Positions 22,400 to 33,200 of a DNA stretch of 64,000 nt are shown piece by piece. The notes under the pieces were generated by a model. It saw nothing but the letters and a program-made list of their open reading frames with translations, had not been told where the DNA came from and did no database searches. This stretch comes from Gibbula magus (taxonomy: Eukaryota > Mollusca > Gastropoda > Trochida > Trochidae). Position numbers and translations under genes: made by a program. Numbering within the stretch: the first letter of the stretch is position 1; each line of letters opens with the position of its first letter. Location: the NCBI GenBank assembly GCA_936450465.1, contig OW388304.1, positions 41,664,914-41,728,913 on the forward strand, read 5' to 3'.

Positions 22400-24030
22400 A
22401 CGTCCGCTTCGTTGATGTGTCGGACCCTCCGTACATCAATATCGTACCCGATGCGGAGGGTATGGATTGGTCGGAGGATCCAGGAGGAACAGGTGGAGAT
22501 TTTAATCTCCACAGGGGTGGTGCAGGCTGACCGCGCATCTTACGCCCGGGTTTTACTCCCCAGTATTCGTCATACCCAAAAGGAATTCGAAACAATTGCG
22601 GCTCATTCACGATTTGAAGGTATTCAACCGCTCCTACCTCGTTCGGCCGCCATATTTTCGACTATTGACGCTTCCCTCTGTGATGCGATCTCTGGAGCGC
22701 TCAGACTGCATGGTGTCTCTCGATCTCCAGGATGCATACTTGCACGTTCCGATTCACTATCGGGATCGCAGGTACCTCCGTTTCATTCTGGACGGGAGAC
22801 ACTTTCAGTGAAACGTTCTACCGTTTGTGATCTCGTCCGCCCCCTGGCTATTCACACGGGTGACTCAGCCTATCGTCCAATTCCTGCACCAGTGCGACAT
22901 TCAGTTCCTAATGTATTTGGACGATGGGCTCGCTCACGACCGTTCTCCTGTCGTGCTCGAGGCGCAGCTAAGGTTCACGATAAACCTGTTCCGTCGTAAG
23001 GGGTGGTTAGTGAACTTAGAGAAGTTGGACTTGGTTCCGGTGACTCGCCTGAAGTTCCTAGGGGCCATCCTAGACACTCGGCTGTTCCGTGGGTTCGTCA
23101 TGAGGGAGCGGATGGCTCGTTACAATCGTCTGATGGATCGCGCGCTCGACGCGTCGCTCTCCCTTCGTCAGTGGCAAAGAGTGTTGTGGTTACTAACATC
23201 TGCTCAGGACCTGACCCGCAGGAGGAGGCTGTTCCTTCGCCAGTTACAGGTGTTCCTGAACCCCCACATCAGGGAGACACGTTGCCGTCATGCAATAGCT
23301 TTAACCCCAGATCTCAATCGTTTCCTGGCTTGGTGGCTGGTGGACGAGAGTGTGTTCTCCGGAGTTCCACTTCGCCCTCGTCCCCCCTCAGCTCACCTGT
23401 TTGTGGACGCCTCCACCCAGGGGTGGGGGGCGCATATGGGTCACGAGCAGGTCGGGGGGGTCGGGTCTCAGTCGGACCAGAACCAGCACATCAACGTCCT
23501 CGAGTTGGACGCAGTTCGTCTAGCTATTCAGCACTGGCAGACACGTTTGCGAGGTCAGTGTCTGCTAATCCACACGGACAGTTCAGCAGCTGCTTGTTCG
23601 ATCAACAAGCAGGGGTCCACCAGGGCAGAGTCTCTGCTACGCGTGTCGCTCCAGCTGTTGGAGCTGGTGGACGAGGTGGACCTGGCCATTCCAGCAGTCC
23701 AATTCCAGGTGCCAAAAACATCTTGGCGGATGCACTGTCGCGACCAGATGCTCCTCCTCCGACGGAGTGGCAACTGAATCCGGTGGTTTTTAAGGGGTTG
23801 TGTCTTCAATTCGGCACTCCTTTAATAGACGATGGCTTACCACTGCAACATCGCGGTTTTGGATGTCATGGCGAGGTGTTTTTGGCGTTCGTCAGAGGTC
23901 TTCGCCAACCATCACCTATGGGATGTCTCCACAGCTGATATGGAGGGCATCTCTAGGCTGGGGCCACAAGTGTTCGCTCGGGCGAAGGCGGTCCCCCCAA
24001 CCAGACCAAGAAGGGTTCAACCCTCTTAGA
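22400..24030 (+). pseudogene. DIRS reverse transcriptase and RNase H (broken)
   Basis: Reverse transcriptase motifs appear in order: RLIHDLKVFNR, VSLDLQDAYLHVPIH (first catalytic Asp), RRYLRFIL, SAPWLFTRV, and the active site LMYLDDGLAHDRS near 22,915. RNase H follows with LFVDASTQGWGAHM, INVLELDAVRLAIQHW and LLIHTDSSAAACSINKQ. ADALSR and TEWQLNPVVF, typical of DIRS and PAT elements, come after a frameshift near 23,705. One TGA lies at 22,809-22,811 and further shifts lie before 22,580. The protein normally copies the element RNA. No recombinase follows, so the copy could not move unaided. Confidence 0.85.
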
Positions 24031-24337
24031 AGCTTTAAGGTTCATTGTAAAACAACTTGTTTATGTTCCTAGCTCCTTGTCTATTGTTGGTTTTTTCCTT
24101 AGCTTCGCTTACGCTCCCTCCCTGTTGGGGTTGGGGGGGGGGGGTGATGTGTTGATCTGAAGTTGAGTGGCTGGGTGGTCTCTTCGGTCCGTTCAGAGGT
24201 AGAGATAGTATCTCCCGGGCTGTACCTTGTCCTCATCACTGGATGGAGGACTCATAGGTTAGCTTACACTCAGGGCTGGCTGCTGGTCCCGTCTCTACCA
24301 AATATATACTGACCCGCCTCCTTGCGGTGGGATTCTA

Positions 24338-24440
24338 GGCATAGTAGGTCTGGTCAACAGATAGGTATTTAAATAATAGTACGTTTTTGATTAAACGTAA
24401 TTATTTATACTTACCTGTTGACCAAACCTACGCTCTAGGC
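24338..24440. repeat. DIRS internal complementary region
   Basis: The left half (to about 24,377) is the inverse of the left end (GGTCAACAGATAGGTATTTA). The right half is the inverse of the right end (ACGTTTTTGATTAAACGTAA). In the DIRS model this segment templates completion of the ends and circle formation. Confidence 0.85.
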
Positions 24441-24444
24441 CCTC

Positions 24445-24684
24445 CCATCCTCCCCTCTTGGTCTGTCTTGCCCTCTCGGACTTTCGGAGAGTGGCTTATT
24501 CCGGTAGTGACGTCACGAGACCAGGCAGACTTACCTGCCCTTGGATAGGGATTTTACGCATCCCTGACTCCACTTTCAAGTTCGTCAGTGTTAAGGTTGA
24601 AATAGCATTACTTATAGGAGGTAAGGCATAGTAGGTCTGTTCAACAGGTAAGTATAAATAATTACGTTTAATCAAAAACGTACT
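24445..24684. repeat. Right inverted terminal repeat of DIRS element
   Basis: It is the inverse of 19,830-20,035 with a few mismatches, and extends further with TAATTACGTTTAATCAAAAA to the right border near 24,684. Confidence 0.85.
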
Positions 24685-25470
24685 TGTTTGGGCATAATTT
24701 GAGCATATTCCCAAAACAGTGAAATATTTTGATTTTGAGACTTTTTGAGGTGTTTATCCTTTGGGGAATTATTGATAATGAACCACTGAAGATAGGAAGA
24801 CTTTCAATAAATCATGGTGATGTAGAAACGTCATTTATTAAGGACAATATTTTCCAAGCTCAAATCTATCGTAGTTTTTTTGTGACAAGTCATAGAAGTT
24901 TGTCATTTTAAAATAATCGCCATTTTCAACAAAGTTGAAAGGTTCATAACTGCTTAACTTTTTATGCTATTGAACTTTTACATACAACTACGTATGCCCA
25001 ATTTCAAGAAGAACAACTTTTATGTTGACCGCTTTCATCAAAAAGTTGATAGTTAAGCCTCGAACATCGCAAGCGATGTCTAGGGGTCCAAATTTAAGCA
25101 TTTTTGAGTATTTTATTGAATATTCAGAACAGCATAACACATTAATTATGTATGCAATCTAAATGATGATTACATCTTCTTAAGTGGAAATTAAAGCACA
25201 ACATTTTCTATGTTACACCTTAGTATGGAAATATTAACCATTTTGTCTTAATCGTGAGAAATGTAATGTAGGGGTCCGTTAATATGTGTTTTTTCCGTTT
25301 TCAGAGGGGTACCTTCTTTGGAGAATTTTTGTAAAAGATACTACTGAAGATAGAGACATGTTTGATAGCTCATTTTAAAGCAGAGAAACAGATGTATAAC
25401 CCTGAGTCCAACATGGAGTTCAAGGTCAAGCAGAAGTCTTGAAGACCTAAGTATTGCCTTGGCAATCCTA
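24685..25470. repeat. Dispersed repeat, related to 62.7-63.25 kb
   Basis: Shared phrases include 'caacttttatgttga', 'ttaattatgtatgcaa', 'ccttagtatg', 'atgtaggggtcc' and 'gaagatagagaca'. No protein is encoded. The part before the DIRS insertion (19,641-19,829) may be the other half of this copy. Confidence 0.65.
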
Positions 25471-25527
25471 GTTATTATTATTATTATTTTAATTATTTTT
25501 ATCATTATTATTATTTATTTATTTTTT

Positions 25528-25558
<31 letters not shown>

Positions 25559-25562
25559 CTTT
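25471..25562. repeat. TTA/ATT microsatellite
   Basis: An interrupted run of ATT/TTA trinucleotides at the end of the dispersed repeat. The 79-codon frame across it is spurious. Confidence 0.9.
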
Positions 25563-25704
25563 ATTCCAGTTCAACTATCAACTGTTGAGGCAGTTACGTG
25601 TGCCGCATGCGCCACAACTTACGGCACAGAAAAAACAGCGGCGACTGACGAGTCTGGACGATGCACATAGGTTTACAGTTAGAATTTTTAGTATATAGAG
25701 ACTA

Positions 25705-25836
25705 TAACACGAAGAAGTGTGTCATATGACTTTTACGAAACGAGTGTTAATGTTTTTATTGCCCCAGCGAAAGCGAGGGTTATACACAAATGTGCACGAG
25801 TTTCGTAAAAGTCATATGACACACTTTCAAGTGTAA
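25705..25836. mobile_element. Short fold-back MITE
   Basis: The arms share GTGTGTCATATGACTTTTAC on the left and the inverse on the right, around a loop of about 60 bp. Each arm is about 35 bp. Confidence 0.75.
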
Positions 25837-26932
25837 TAATTTTGTTATTACCCATTCTATTCCATTCGATTCGCTTGAAAATAGCCAGGCTACTGCCCAC
25901 TTCTCTTACAAAGGCAAGCTACAGTGACGTCACTTACAATCGTTTTATGACGTCACAGACGACAAAACACGGGAAGTCGCGGTGAAACAATGGTTGCTAG
26001 GCAAATGTGATATGTGCACATGTGCTCATATCAATAATATTAACTCGTTTATTTTCAACTATATGGGTACAAAATCCTGATAATACGACATCTGTACGTC
26101 ACTTATACACAGCTTACTGCCAAGTCCATATGATTCCGCAACTGGGTCTATATCTTAAAACTTCTCCAATGGATAAAGCACAGGAGCACTCATAATATGA
26201 TAAACAAATTATTAAATGTTCTTTGCAAAACTTTTCCACTCTATATCTTTTGTAATTATCATTTCGATGAAAATTACATGTCAGGTTTTATTATTCTGTT
26301 CACAAATACAAAGATGTTGATAAATAAAATTATTATATATTAATATTAATATTAATGATGTATTTCAGCAATGGCCGAGTAACAATCCGTCACATGTAGT
26401 ACCGCCTCGTGACTACATGTATATACGGAACCTTTATTGCTCACAGTGGAAATAAAGATATACAATCCATCAATATATCTAACATCATAGCATTATGATG
26501 ACATCAAGTTTTAACATCATTGACTTAATTAATTCAACGCATTATGATGTCAATAGTCCTGCCCCATGACTGTGTAAATAATAAGAGCCTTTAATACAGT
26601 CTAGATCTTTATTCAGCAAGTCTAGATAAACTTAATAATGTGGAACTGAAAGTATCAATAATTTATAATCCAATGGATAAAGATCGATAATTATAAATAT
26701 TCAATAGACTAAATTTTAGTCGATGATGCCAACATCAAAGGGATATATCCCCACTTAAGCCATGTGCCATTGTGTAACGCAGTACTGGGTGATAAATCAC
26801 ACTGTAATATAAACTATATATCCTCCAAGCGTTGAGTTATTTTCATCATTGACTTAATGTGTATGATTGTGATGTATCTCAGGTTTGTGGCCTGTCCTTC
26901 ACTGGACATTTATAATTATAAAAGCGTATGTT
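25837..26932. other. Unassigned AT-rich sequence
   Basis: No exon, RNA or clear repeat is recognised. Missing 5' exons of gene 2 could lie here, but none could be supported. Confidence 0.4.
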
Positions 26933-27020
26933 TTAAAGGCGCCGTAGTACGTTCTTCTTACTGAAATAAAGTGACCTCACAAAAAGGTAAATAAGTGTTA
27001 CTAATTGCTAGATAATACTC
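26933..27020. mobile_element. Fragment of MITE family A
   Basis: Starts TTTTAAAGGCGCCGTAGTACG, like the ends of family A, but the other end is not found. Confidence 0.45.
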
Positions 27021-27171
27021 CTCAATTAATTAAGAGTGTTCGAAAAAATGAGTTCACATTAAAATGGCCGCTTGAAGGTAGTTGCAGTGATCTGACTGAT
27101 GAAGCGATAACTAAAGACTCAGAATAAAGTTTAATTAGCATAATGATTGAATGGTCATACATGTTGCTGTC

Positions 27172-27400
27172 TTAAAGTGGCAGTAGCACGTTTTTTCGCT
27201 GAAGTAAGTAGATGAAATGTATTTGAAAAATAATGTCACCAATAGTAAAACAACCTTCTTTCTTCGGAAAATCAATGAGTGTTCATGGTTCCGTAAAACC
27301 AAGGGAATCGTTTTTGTCATTCGAAATAATAAAATGTGTTCACAATAAAATGGCCGCCATGAAGTGAACATTTGGAGAAAACGTGCTACAGCGCCTTTAA
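27172..27400. mobile_element. MITE family A, copy 2 (short)
   Basis: TTAA at 27,172-27,175 and 27,397-27,400 borders inverted ends (AGTGGCAGTAGCACGTTTTT against AAACGTGCTACAGCGCCT). The interior shares 'ggaaccatgaac' and 'aaaatggccgcca' phrases with the longer copies. Confidence 0.8.
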
Positions 27401-28165
27401 GTGGCTGCTGACATATATTTCATGACTCAAAGATGTCTTGCATTACATTCAAAAACTTAAAAACGACCAGTATGTCTTAAAATATATGTAAATATGCACA
27501 TGCATTGTTAAATGGAATCAATAGGAGTGGATTTGACCACACGGGTTTGAATCGCTGTTTTGACAATATTTTCAAAATTCAAAATCAAGATTTTTGTAAT
27601 CATATATCAAATCAAATCTTTATTTCTTAACCGATTTCGCTCAAATTTGGAATATAAGCTCATCATATCATGGCATGACACCTTGTTTTCATACTGAATA
27701 CAGTACAGCTTCGTACCTAAACTTACTCATAGTCAAAAAGTACGCTGGGTAAACGTTGCAATACTTCTCTGCGCAGTATGCGTTAAACATCCACTTGCAC
27801 TGCACAAAGTATATAGAGCCAGTTGTGTTTATTGCCATTGTCTATTTAGATACGTCAGACACGATATTTGTAACTTACACGCAAACGTTAAGTACATCAT
27901 AAGAGTTTTCTATAAGTGAAAATTATTTTGTTCTCACGAAGTTATTTGCAATGTCTTTCAGGTTGAAAAACACTTTGGAATAGAGAGAAACAAAAAAATT
28001 TATCCCTAAAATTTGTGATTAATCCGTGTTTACAATGGATTGATAAGTTCTCTGTGTATCTCTATGTAAAACATATCCCAGTGCATCACCCATAATTTTG
28101 TTGTTGTATCTTCTTTATGATGAGTCAAAGAGAGATATTATTTTATTGTAACAACTTGAATTCAG
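27401..28165. other. Unassigned sequence upstream of the first visible exon of gene 2
   Basis: No exon was supported. An ATG at 28,117 is in frame with exon A1 without splicing (MMSQREILFYCNNLN), but it gives no signal peptide, so I prefer the acceptor TTCAG at 28,161-28,165. Confidence 0.4.
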
Positions 28166-28238
28166 CAAAGACCGCCACTTGCGACCGTCAGATTGCCTAT
28201 ACCAGAGCCGATATCTCTACTGATCCTTTGAAATGCAC
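28166..28238 (+). CDS. Gene 2 exon A1
   Basis: 73 bp, from TTCAG to CAC|GTGAGT. It encodes KTATCDRQIAYTRADISTDP followed by LKC. The second cysteine of the C-x-C pair is Arg (CGT), unlike every other exon A. Confidence 0.75.
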
Positions 28239-30206
28239 GTGAGTAGAACAAATCATATTGATTCCGTAATAGCATTATTTGTACATAAATATATATTTAT
28301 ATGTTTACAAACACCACACAATCATTGAAAATTCCTATCGTGATACGTAAACACATGTATTTTGCATTTAGCTTTATAAATAACTGATTATATCAATCAC
28401 ATTTGTAAAACTATTTCATTGCTGTCCAATTGTTCTTAATCAAATCATCCACTCGATATATAAACAAAGACAGTATCACAGCGAAGTTCGTTCAGTATAC
28501 TGTATTATTTTTTTCATTTATTTATGATTCTATACCACAATGGTTGAAAAATTAGGCAATATCATTTTGTTTTGCTTGATAGTTTATACTTTGGAGTACA
28601 ACCTATTTATGTTTAACAGTTAAGGTTATGAATCACTGAATTTGAAACTCCCATTCTTCAGAAAAGGTTTTTCTTTGTTATTTTACAGGGCGGTTACAAC
28701 CTATTACAACTGTCTGACAGGCAAGACCGCTGCAGCATTTGATGCGACTGCCACCGTGAAGGCTCTTGCAGATGCTATTAATAGCGCTATACCTGGAACA
28801 TGTGCAGGTCAGTTATGTATACATTAACCCCGACATGTAATCAGGCAACTGAAAATATTCTCATTTCAGGCCTTAATTTAACTGACCGAGCTCTTCCATT
28901 TGTCGGTGCATTTAATTTTAGTGTCTGCATATGAACAATAGCTACTCATAGATTTATGTGGATCAACAATTGATTCAACACACGCAGTTACATTTCGTTT
29001 GAATCTAACTGAGTAATGGAACAAAGACAGGTTGTTAGTCTTGTCACACGTATTCACAGATCCATTGATGAAACTTAACTTCCATTTGTGAAATGGAGCA
29101 GTAGCTTGCCTTCATCTGGTCAGTCGCCATAGTTCTACCAGGTACATGTACCTCAGGTGTGTTGAATCTAGATTAATATGATACCAAGTATGTTTTTGGT
29201 GCATACAAGTTGCCCAAAACATTTAGACAACATATATGTTTTTTAAAAATTAAGGAAAAGTTATTTGAAGCAAATATTTACTTTACAACTTAGGTTGTCA
29301 ATTGTAACATGCGATTGAAAGAAGTATGAACACCGGAGCGCCGCAAGGCTGTGTAATTTCACCTGTCCTGTTCACTCTGTACACTAACGACTGTGTAAGC
29401 TCTAATTCAACCTGCTCCACTATAAAGTTTGCAGATGATGTGGCAATTGTTGGTAAATTAAATGACATAATTTCTGAAGAACGTTTTATAAATGATATAA
29501 ACAATTTCACAACGTGGTGCGATGACAATCACTTACTTTTAAATGTTTCAAAAACCAAAGAACTTGAAATTGACTTTCGGAGTAACCCAAGTGACATGCT
29601 TCAAGTGGTGAAAGTGTTGAGACTGTGTCTGAATACAATTATCTAGGAACCTTCATTGACTCTTAGTTAAACTGGAAGTCTAACACTGAAGCTTTGTATA
29701 ACAAATGCCAGCAGCGTCTTCATCTCATGCGCAAACTCAGATCTTTCAATGTTAGCCCGTCTGTCATGTCTTCTTTTTATGTAGCATTTATCCAAATCAT
29801 GTTAACGTTTTCATTTCATTGTTGGTACGGGACTCTCTCAGTTCATCTGAAATCTAAAGGGAACAAAATTGTAAACATTGCAAGTAAAATCGCTGGGGTC
29901 AAATTTGAAAGTTTAACAGAAATATATGAGCGGCAAATCGTAAATCAAGCTGTTAAAATCATATCTGACCCAACTCATTATTTACATTCGGAATATCACA
30001 TCCTCCCTTCAGGCCGCCGCTACAAAGTTCCAGTTTTGAAAACTAAGAGAGCCCCTACGTCATTTGTACCAAACAGAATATCTCTTTTAAATACACGTGT
30101 AAATACTTAAAGTTATATGTCAATAGAATGATATGATGTATTTGTATCCCTGTTTGTTTGTTTTTTTAGCTCTGTTGATGTAAAGCAAATTCCTGAGAAG
30201 GCAATA

Positions 30207-30257
<51 letters not shown>

Positions 30258-33200
30258 AGTCCATCCACTCCAACCAGGTACAAAAAAGTTCTGCAGTTAC
30301 CTTTTCAAGGAGAGCATTATCATTTTTATTAGAGGGTGATAGAGATAATTTTGGTATTTAAGTTTTTGTATTCACCCCTGAGTTTGAAACACTTGCCCAC
30401 AGCCTACATGGCTTGCAGCTGTGGTTCCAGATATGTTTCAGTTTCAGTTTCATGTCACAACTTTTTATCTTTAGTCTGAAAGGTCATTAAATAGGCATCT
30501 TTGCTAGTCAGTCAGAATTGCAGATATTTTACCCAGACGTATTACAGCAAAGACATACACTTCTATCATGTTGTACGGAATACATTATTTAAGTTTGATT
30601 ATTATAATACAGAAAAAACTACCCTCTGTGACTGCCAGATTACATATACCAGAGCCGATATATCAACAGATCCTTTAAAATGCGTGAGTAGGTTAAAGCA
30701 CACCCTTCTCTCTTCGAAAATTAAGTTAAAAATTGAGTGTACATAGTTCGGTATAGTCATGGGAATCGTTTTTGTCATTCGAAATATTAAAATGTGTTCA
30801 CAATAAAATTGCCGCCATGCAATATTAACATCGTTATTACCATTACGGATAATGTGTTTATGTAATAATATGTTTTACTCTATAAAGTAAATATGACATA
30901 AACTATCATTATAAATGGGAAATTTGAAAATAATAAAATTAGCAAAAAACGCACTACTGCCCCTTTAAAATTTTAATAACAGTAGCTCTCAACAGTTGGA
31001 ATGTTGAAATATATGCCATTTAGACAGTGAAAAAAAAAACATGGTTTTATTTGGGATTACACTACCTTCAATAGTACAAATTCTTGTAATTTTTCGGGAC
31101 GAGTCCAAGCTTACCACACGACCACCGGGCCTCGACAAACAGTGTTTACCTGAACGCGTTGTAGGGATATTGCCCGAAGTCGAGGTCGTGGTCGTGGTAA
31201 ACTGTTGGCGCGGTAGTTGCCTTACTCTGAGGTTGTTGGTTCAAATCACGCAAAAAACTCTGCCCGAAAAGAACAAGAATTTGTTCTATTAAAGGTGGTG
31301 TTATCCCAAATATAACCATGCTATAAAAATAATTTTGTTTTGAATTTTACTGAAACACTACATCATTGATATTTTACAGCAAGAGGTAGAGAAACTTTTA
31401 ACAAAATAAGCGATGACATTTTCTTTTGAATTTTTACAAAATAATTGCATTCTTTTTCCCTGGACACAATACCGTGGAAAAGGGGGTTTCTTTAACGCTT
31501 TAAAATAAATAAATAAATCCATAAACATCCGTAGTTTAATTTTATTTTGTCGTTACAGCGCGACCACAACCTTCTACCAGTGTATAACGGGGAAGACCAC
31601 AGCAGCATGTGACGGGTCCTCCACTGTCAGTGCTCTGGCTAAAGCTGTTGAAAGTAATATCCCCACAACGTGCTCAGGTATATAGAGGATATCTGTCTTT
31701 TCTTGGCTAATACAATCCTTATCTCATCGAGTGAGGTATACAGGTTATATGTTCACGAGTGGCGCAGCCACGTGTAAAAATATATAAAGGATATTTGGCT
31801 TTTCTTGACAATTACCATGTTTATCTCATAGAGTGAGGTAGAAAGTTTATATTATCACGAGTGGCGCAGCCACGTGTGAAAATATATAAAGGATATTTGG
31901 CTTTTCTTGACAAATACCATGTTTATCTCATCGAGTGAGGTAGAAAGTTTATATTATCACGAGTGGCGCAGCCACGAGTGATAATATTTAAAGTTTCTAC
32001 CTCACGAGATGAGATAAACATGGTATTTGTCAAGAAAAGAAAAAAATTCTGTTTTGTATATGACCAAATCCTTGCATATTCACCGAAATCGAATCCCGGT
32101 ATTTCACCTTCAATCATATAAGAAATAAGTTAACTACCCCACAAAATCTATTTGTATTTGTATTGTATTGTATTGTATTGGTATTTGTCAAGAATTGACG
32201 GATATTCTATTTATTATTTGATGCTATCCTAGTAATTACGTCCGAAAAGGGTCGTTTTCACGCCAAACGGTCGCTAGGAACAGCCCGTCACCACAGTAAC
32301 ACTGTGACGTCATAAGCCACTGTGCTGCGTCAGACCATTGTTTTATGACGCCATAACTGGTCGCAGTGAAAATGTTTATTTTACTGTAGCTTGATAGACA
32401 GGGGTGCAATGGTACACTGAATCCAGAGCAGTACCACCCATGTTTCGCTAGTTCCAGCCGTTGCTCGCAGGTTTAACCGTATAGCCACATGATGTTGCGG
32501 GTTGAATCCCTACAATAATACTAACAGCCGCGATATAAGTGAATACTATTGAAAGCGACTTTAAACTCCAAATCATCTCCCTTCACATATTACAGAGTAG
32601 ATTCTATGTTCTTACATATATATATATGTATGTCTTACATGCATTTCAGAAAAGACCAGCACCTGTACATGTCAAATTGCATACACGAAGGGCGATATCT
32701 CTGATAATACCAAGAAATGCACGTAAGTAGAAAGAAAAAAATGTATAAACACAGAAAAATATGGTAAAAATGGTTAAAGTGTATTGGGAGGATGTCTAGT
32801 TGCCCTCCCCAAATATGTAACTCAAGTCAATTCTTCCAACATCACCTCTGTAACTCTACGCTGATATCCCCGGTTTTAAAAAAATCTGTGAATATCTGAC
32901 ATTGATTTTCACCATTGTTCCTAACACTGTATGCGTGACATTGTAGACGTTGTACATGTAATGGCCCAAGTTGTTATCGACATTCATTTTCTTTATTCAG
33001 TCTTTGACGTTAAATATCCACACAATTTCCTTGTTCCTTGTTATAACCTGACCGAAATTCCCGTAAGAATATAAAAAGGATATGCTTTAAAAGGCATATT
33101 GAGTGCTTGCAACGCCTGAAAGAACGTCCTGATTGAATAACAGAATGTAAAGACATCAAATCAGATGTGGGAGCGGGGATTAATTGATGAGAGTAGAATT

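Larger units (their letters stand above)
19830..24684 (+). mobile_element. DIRS-type retrotransposon with inverted repeats and internal complementary region
   Basis: The ends are inverted repeats: 19,830-20,035 against 24,445-24,684 (for example CTGCCTGGTCTCGTGACGTC and its inverse). A site at about 24,338-24,440 joins the inverse of the left end to the inverse of the right end, which is the internal complementary region that defines DIRS elements. The interior encodes a broken gag-like frame and a DIRS-style reverse transcriptase-RNase H. Only about 300 bp lie between the RNase H region and the internal complementary region, and I find no tyrosine recombinase there. The element is therefore internally deleted or non-autonomous. 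DIRS elements normally insert without target duplications, and none is seen. Confidence 0.85.

Noticed and set aside
22827..23938. Second long frame at 23,003-23,938 as a separate gene
   Set aside because: Most of it is the shadow of the reverse transcriptase-RNase H frame; only its end (ADALSR onward) is real, after a frameshift.
28117..28238. ATG at 28,117 in frame with exon A1 as the true start of gene 2
   Set aside because: The resulting N-terminus has no signal peptide, and the TTCAG acceptor at 28,161-28,165 gives the exon the same size and phase as its relatives.
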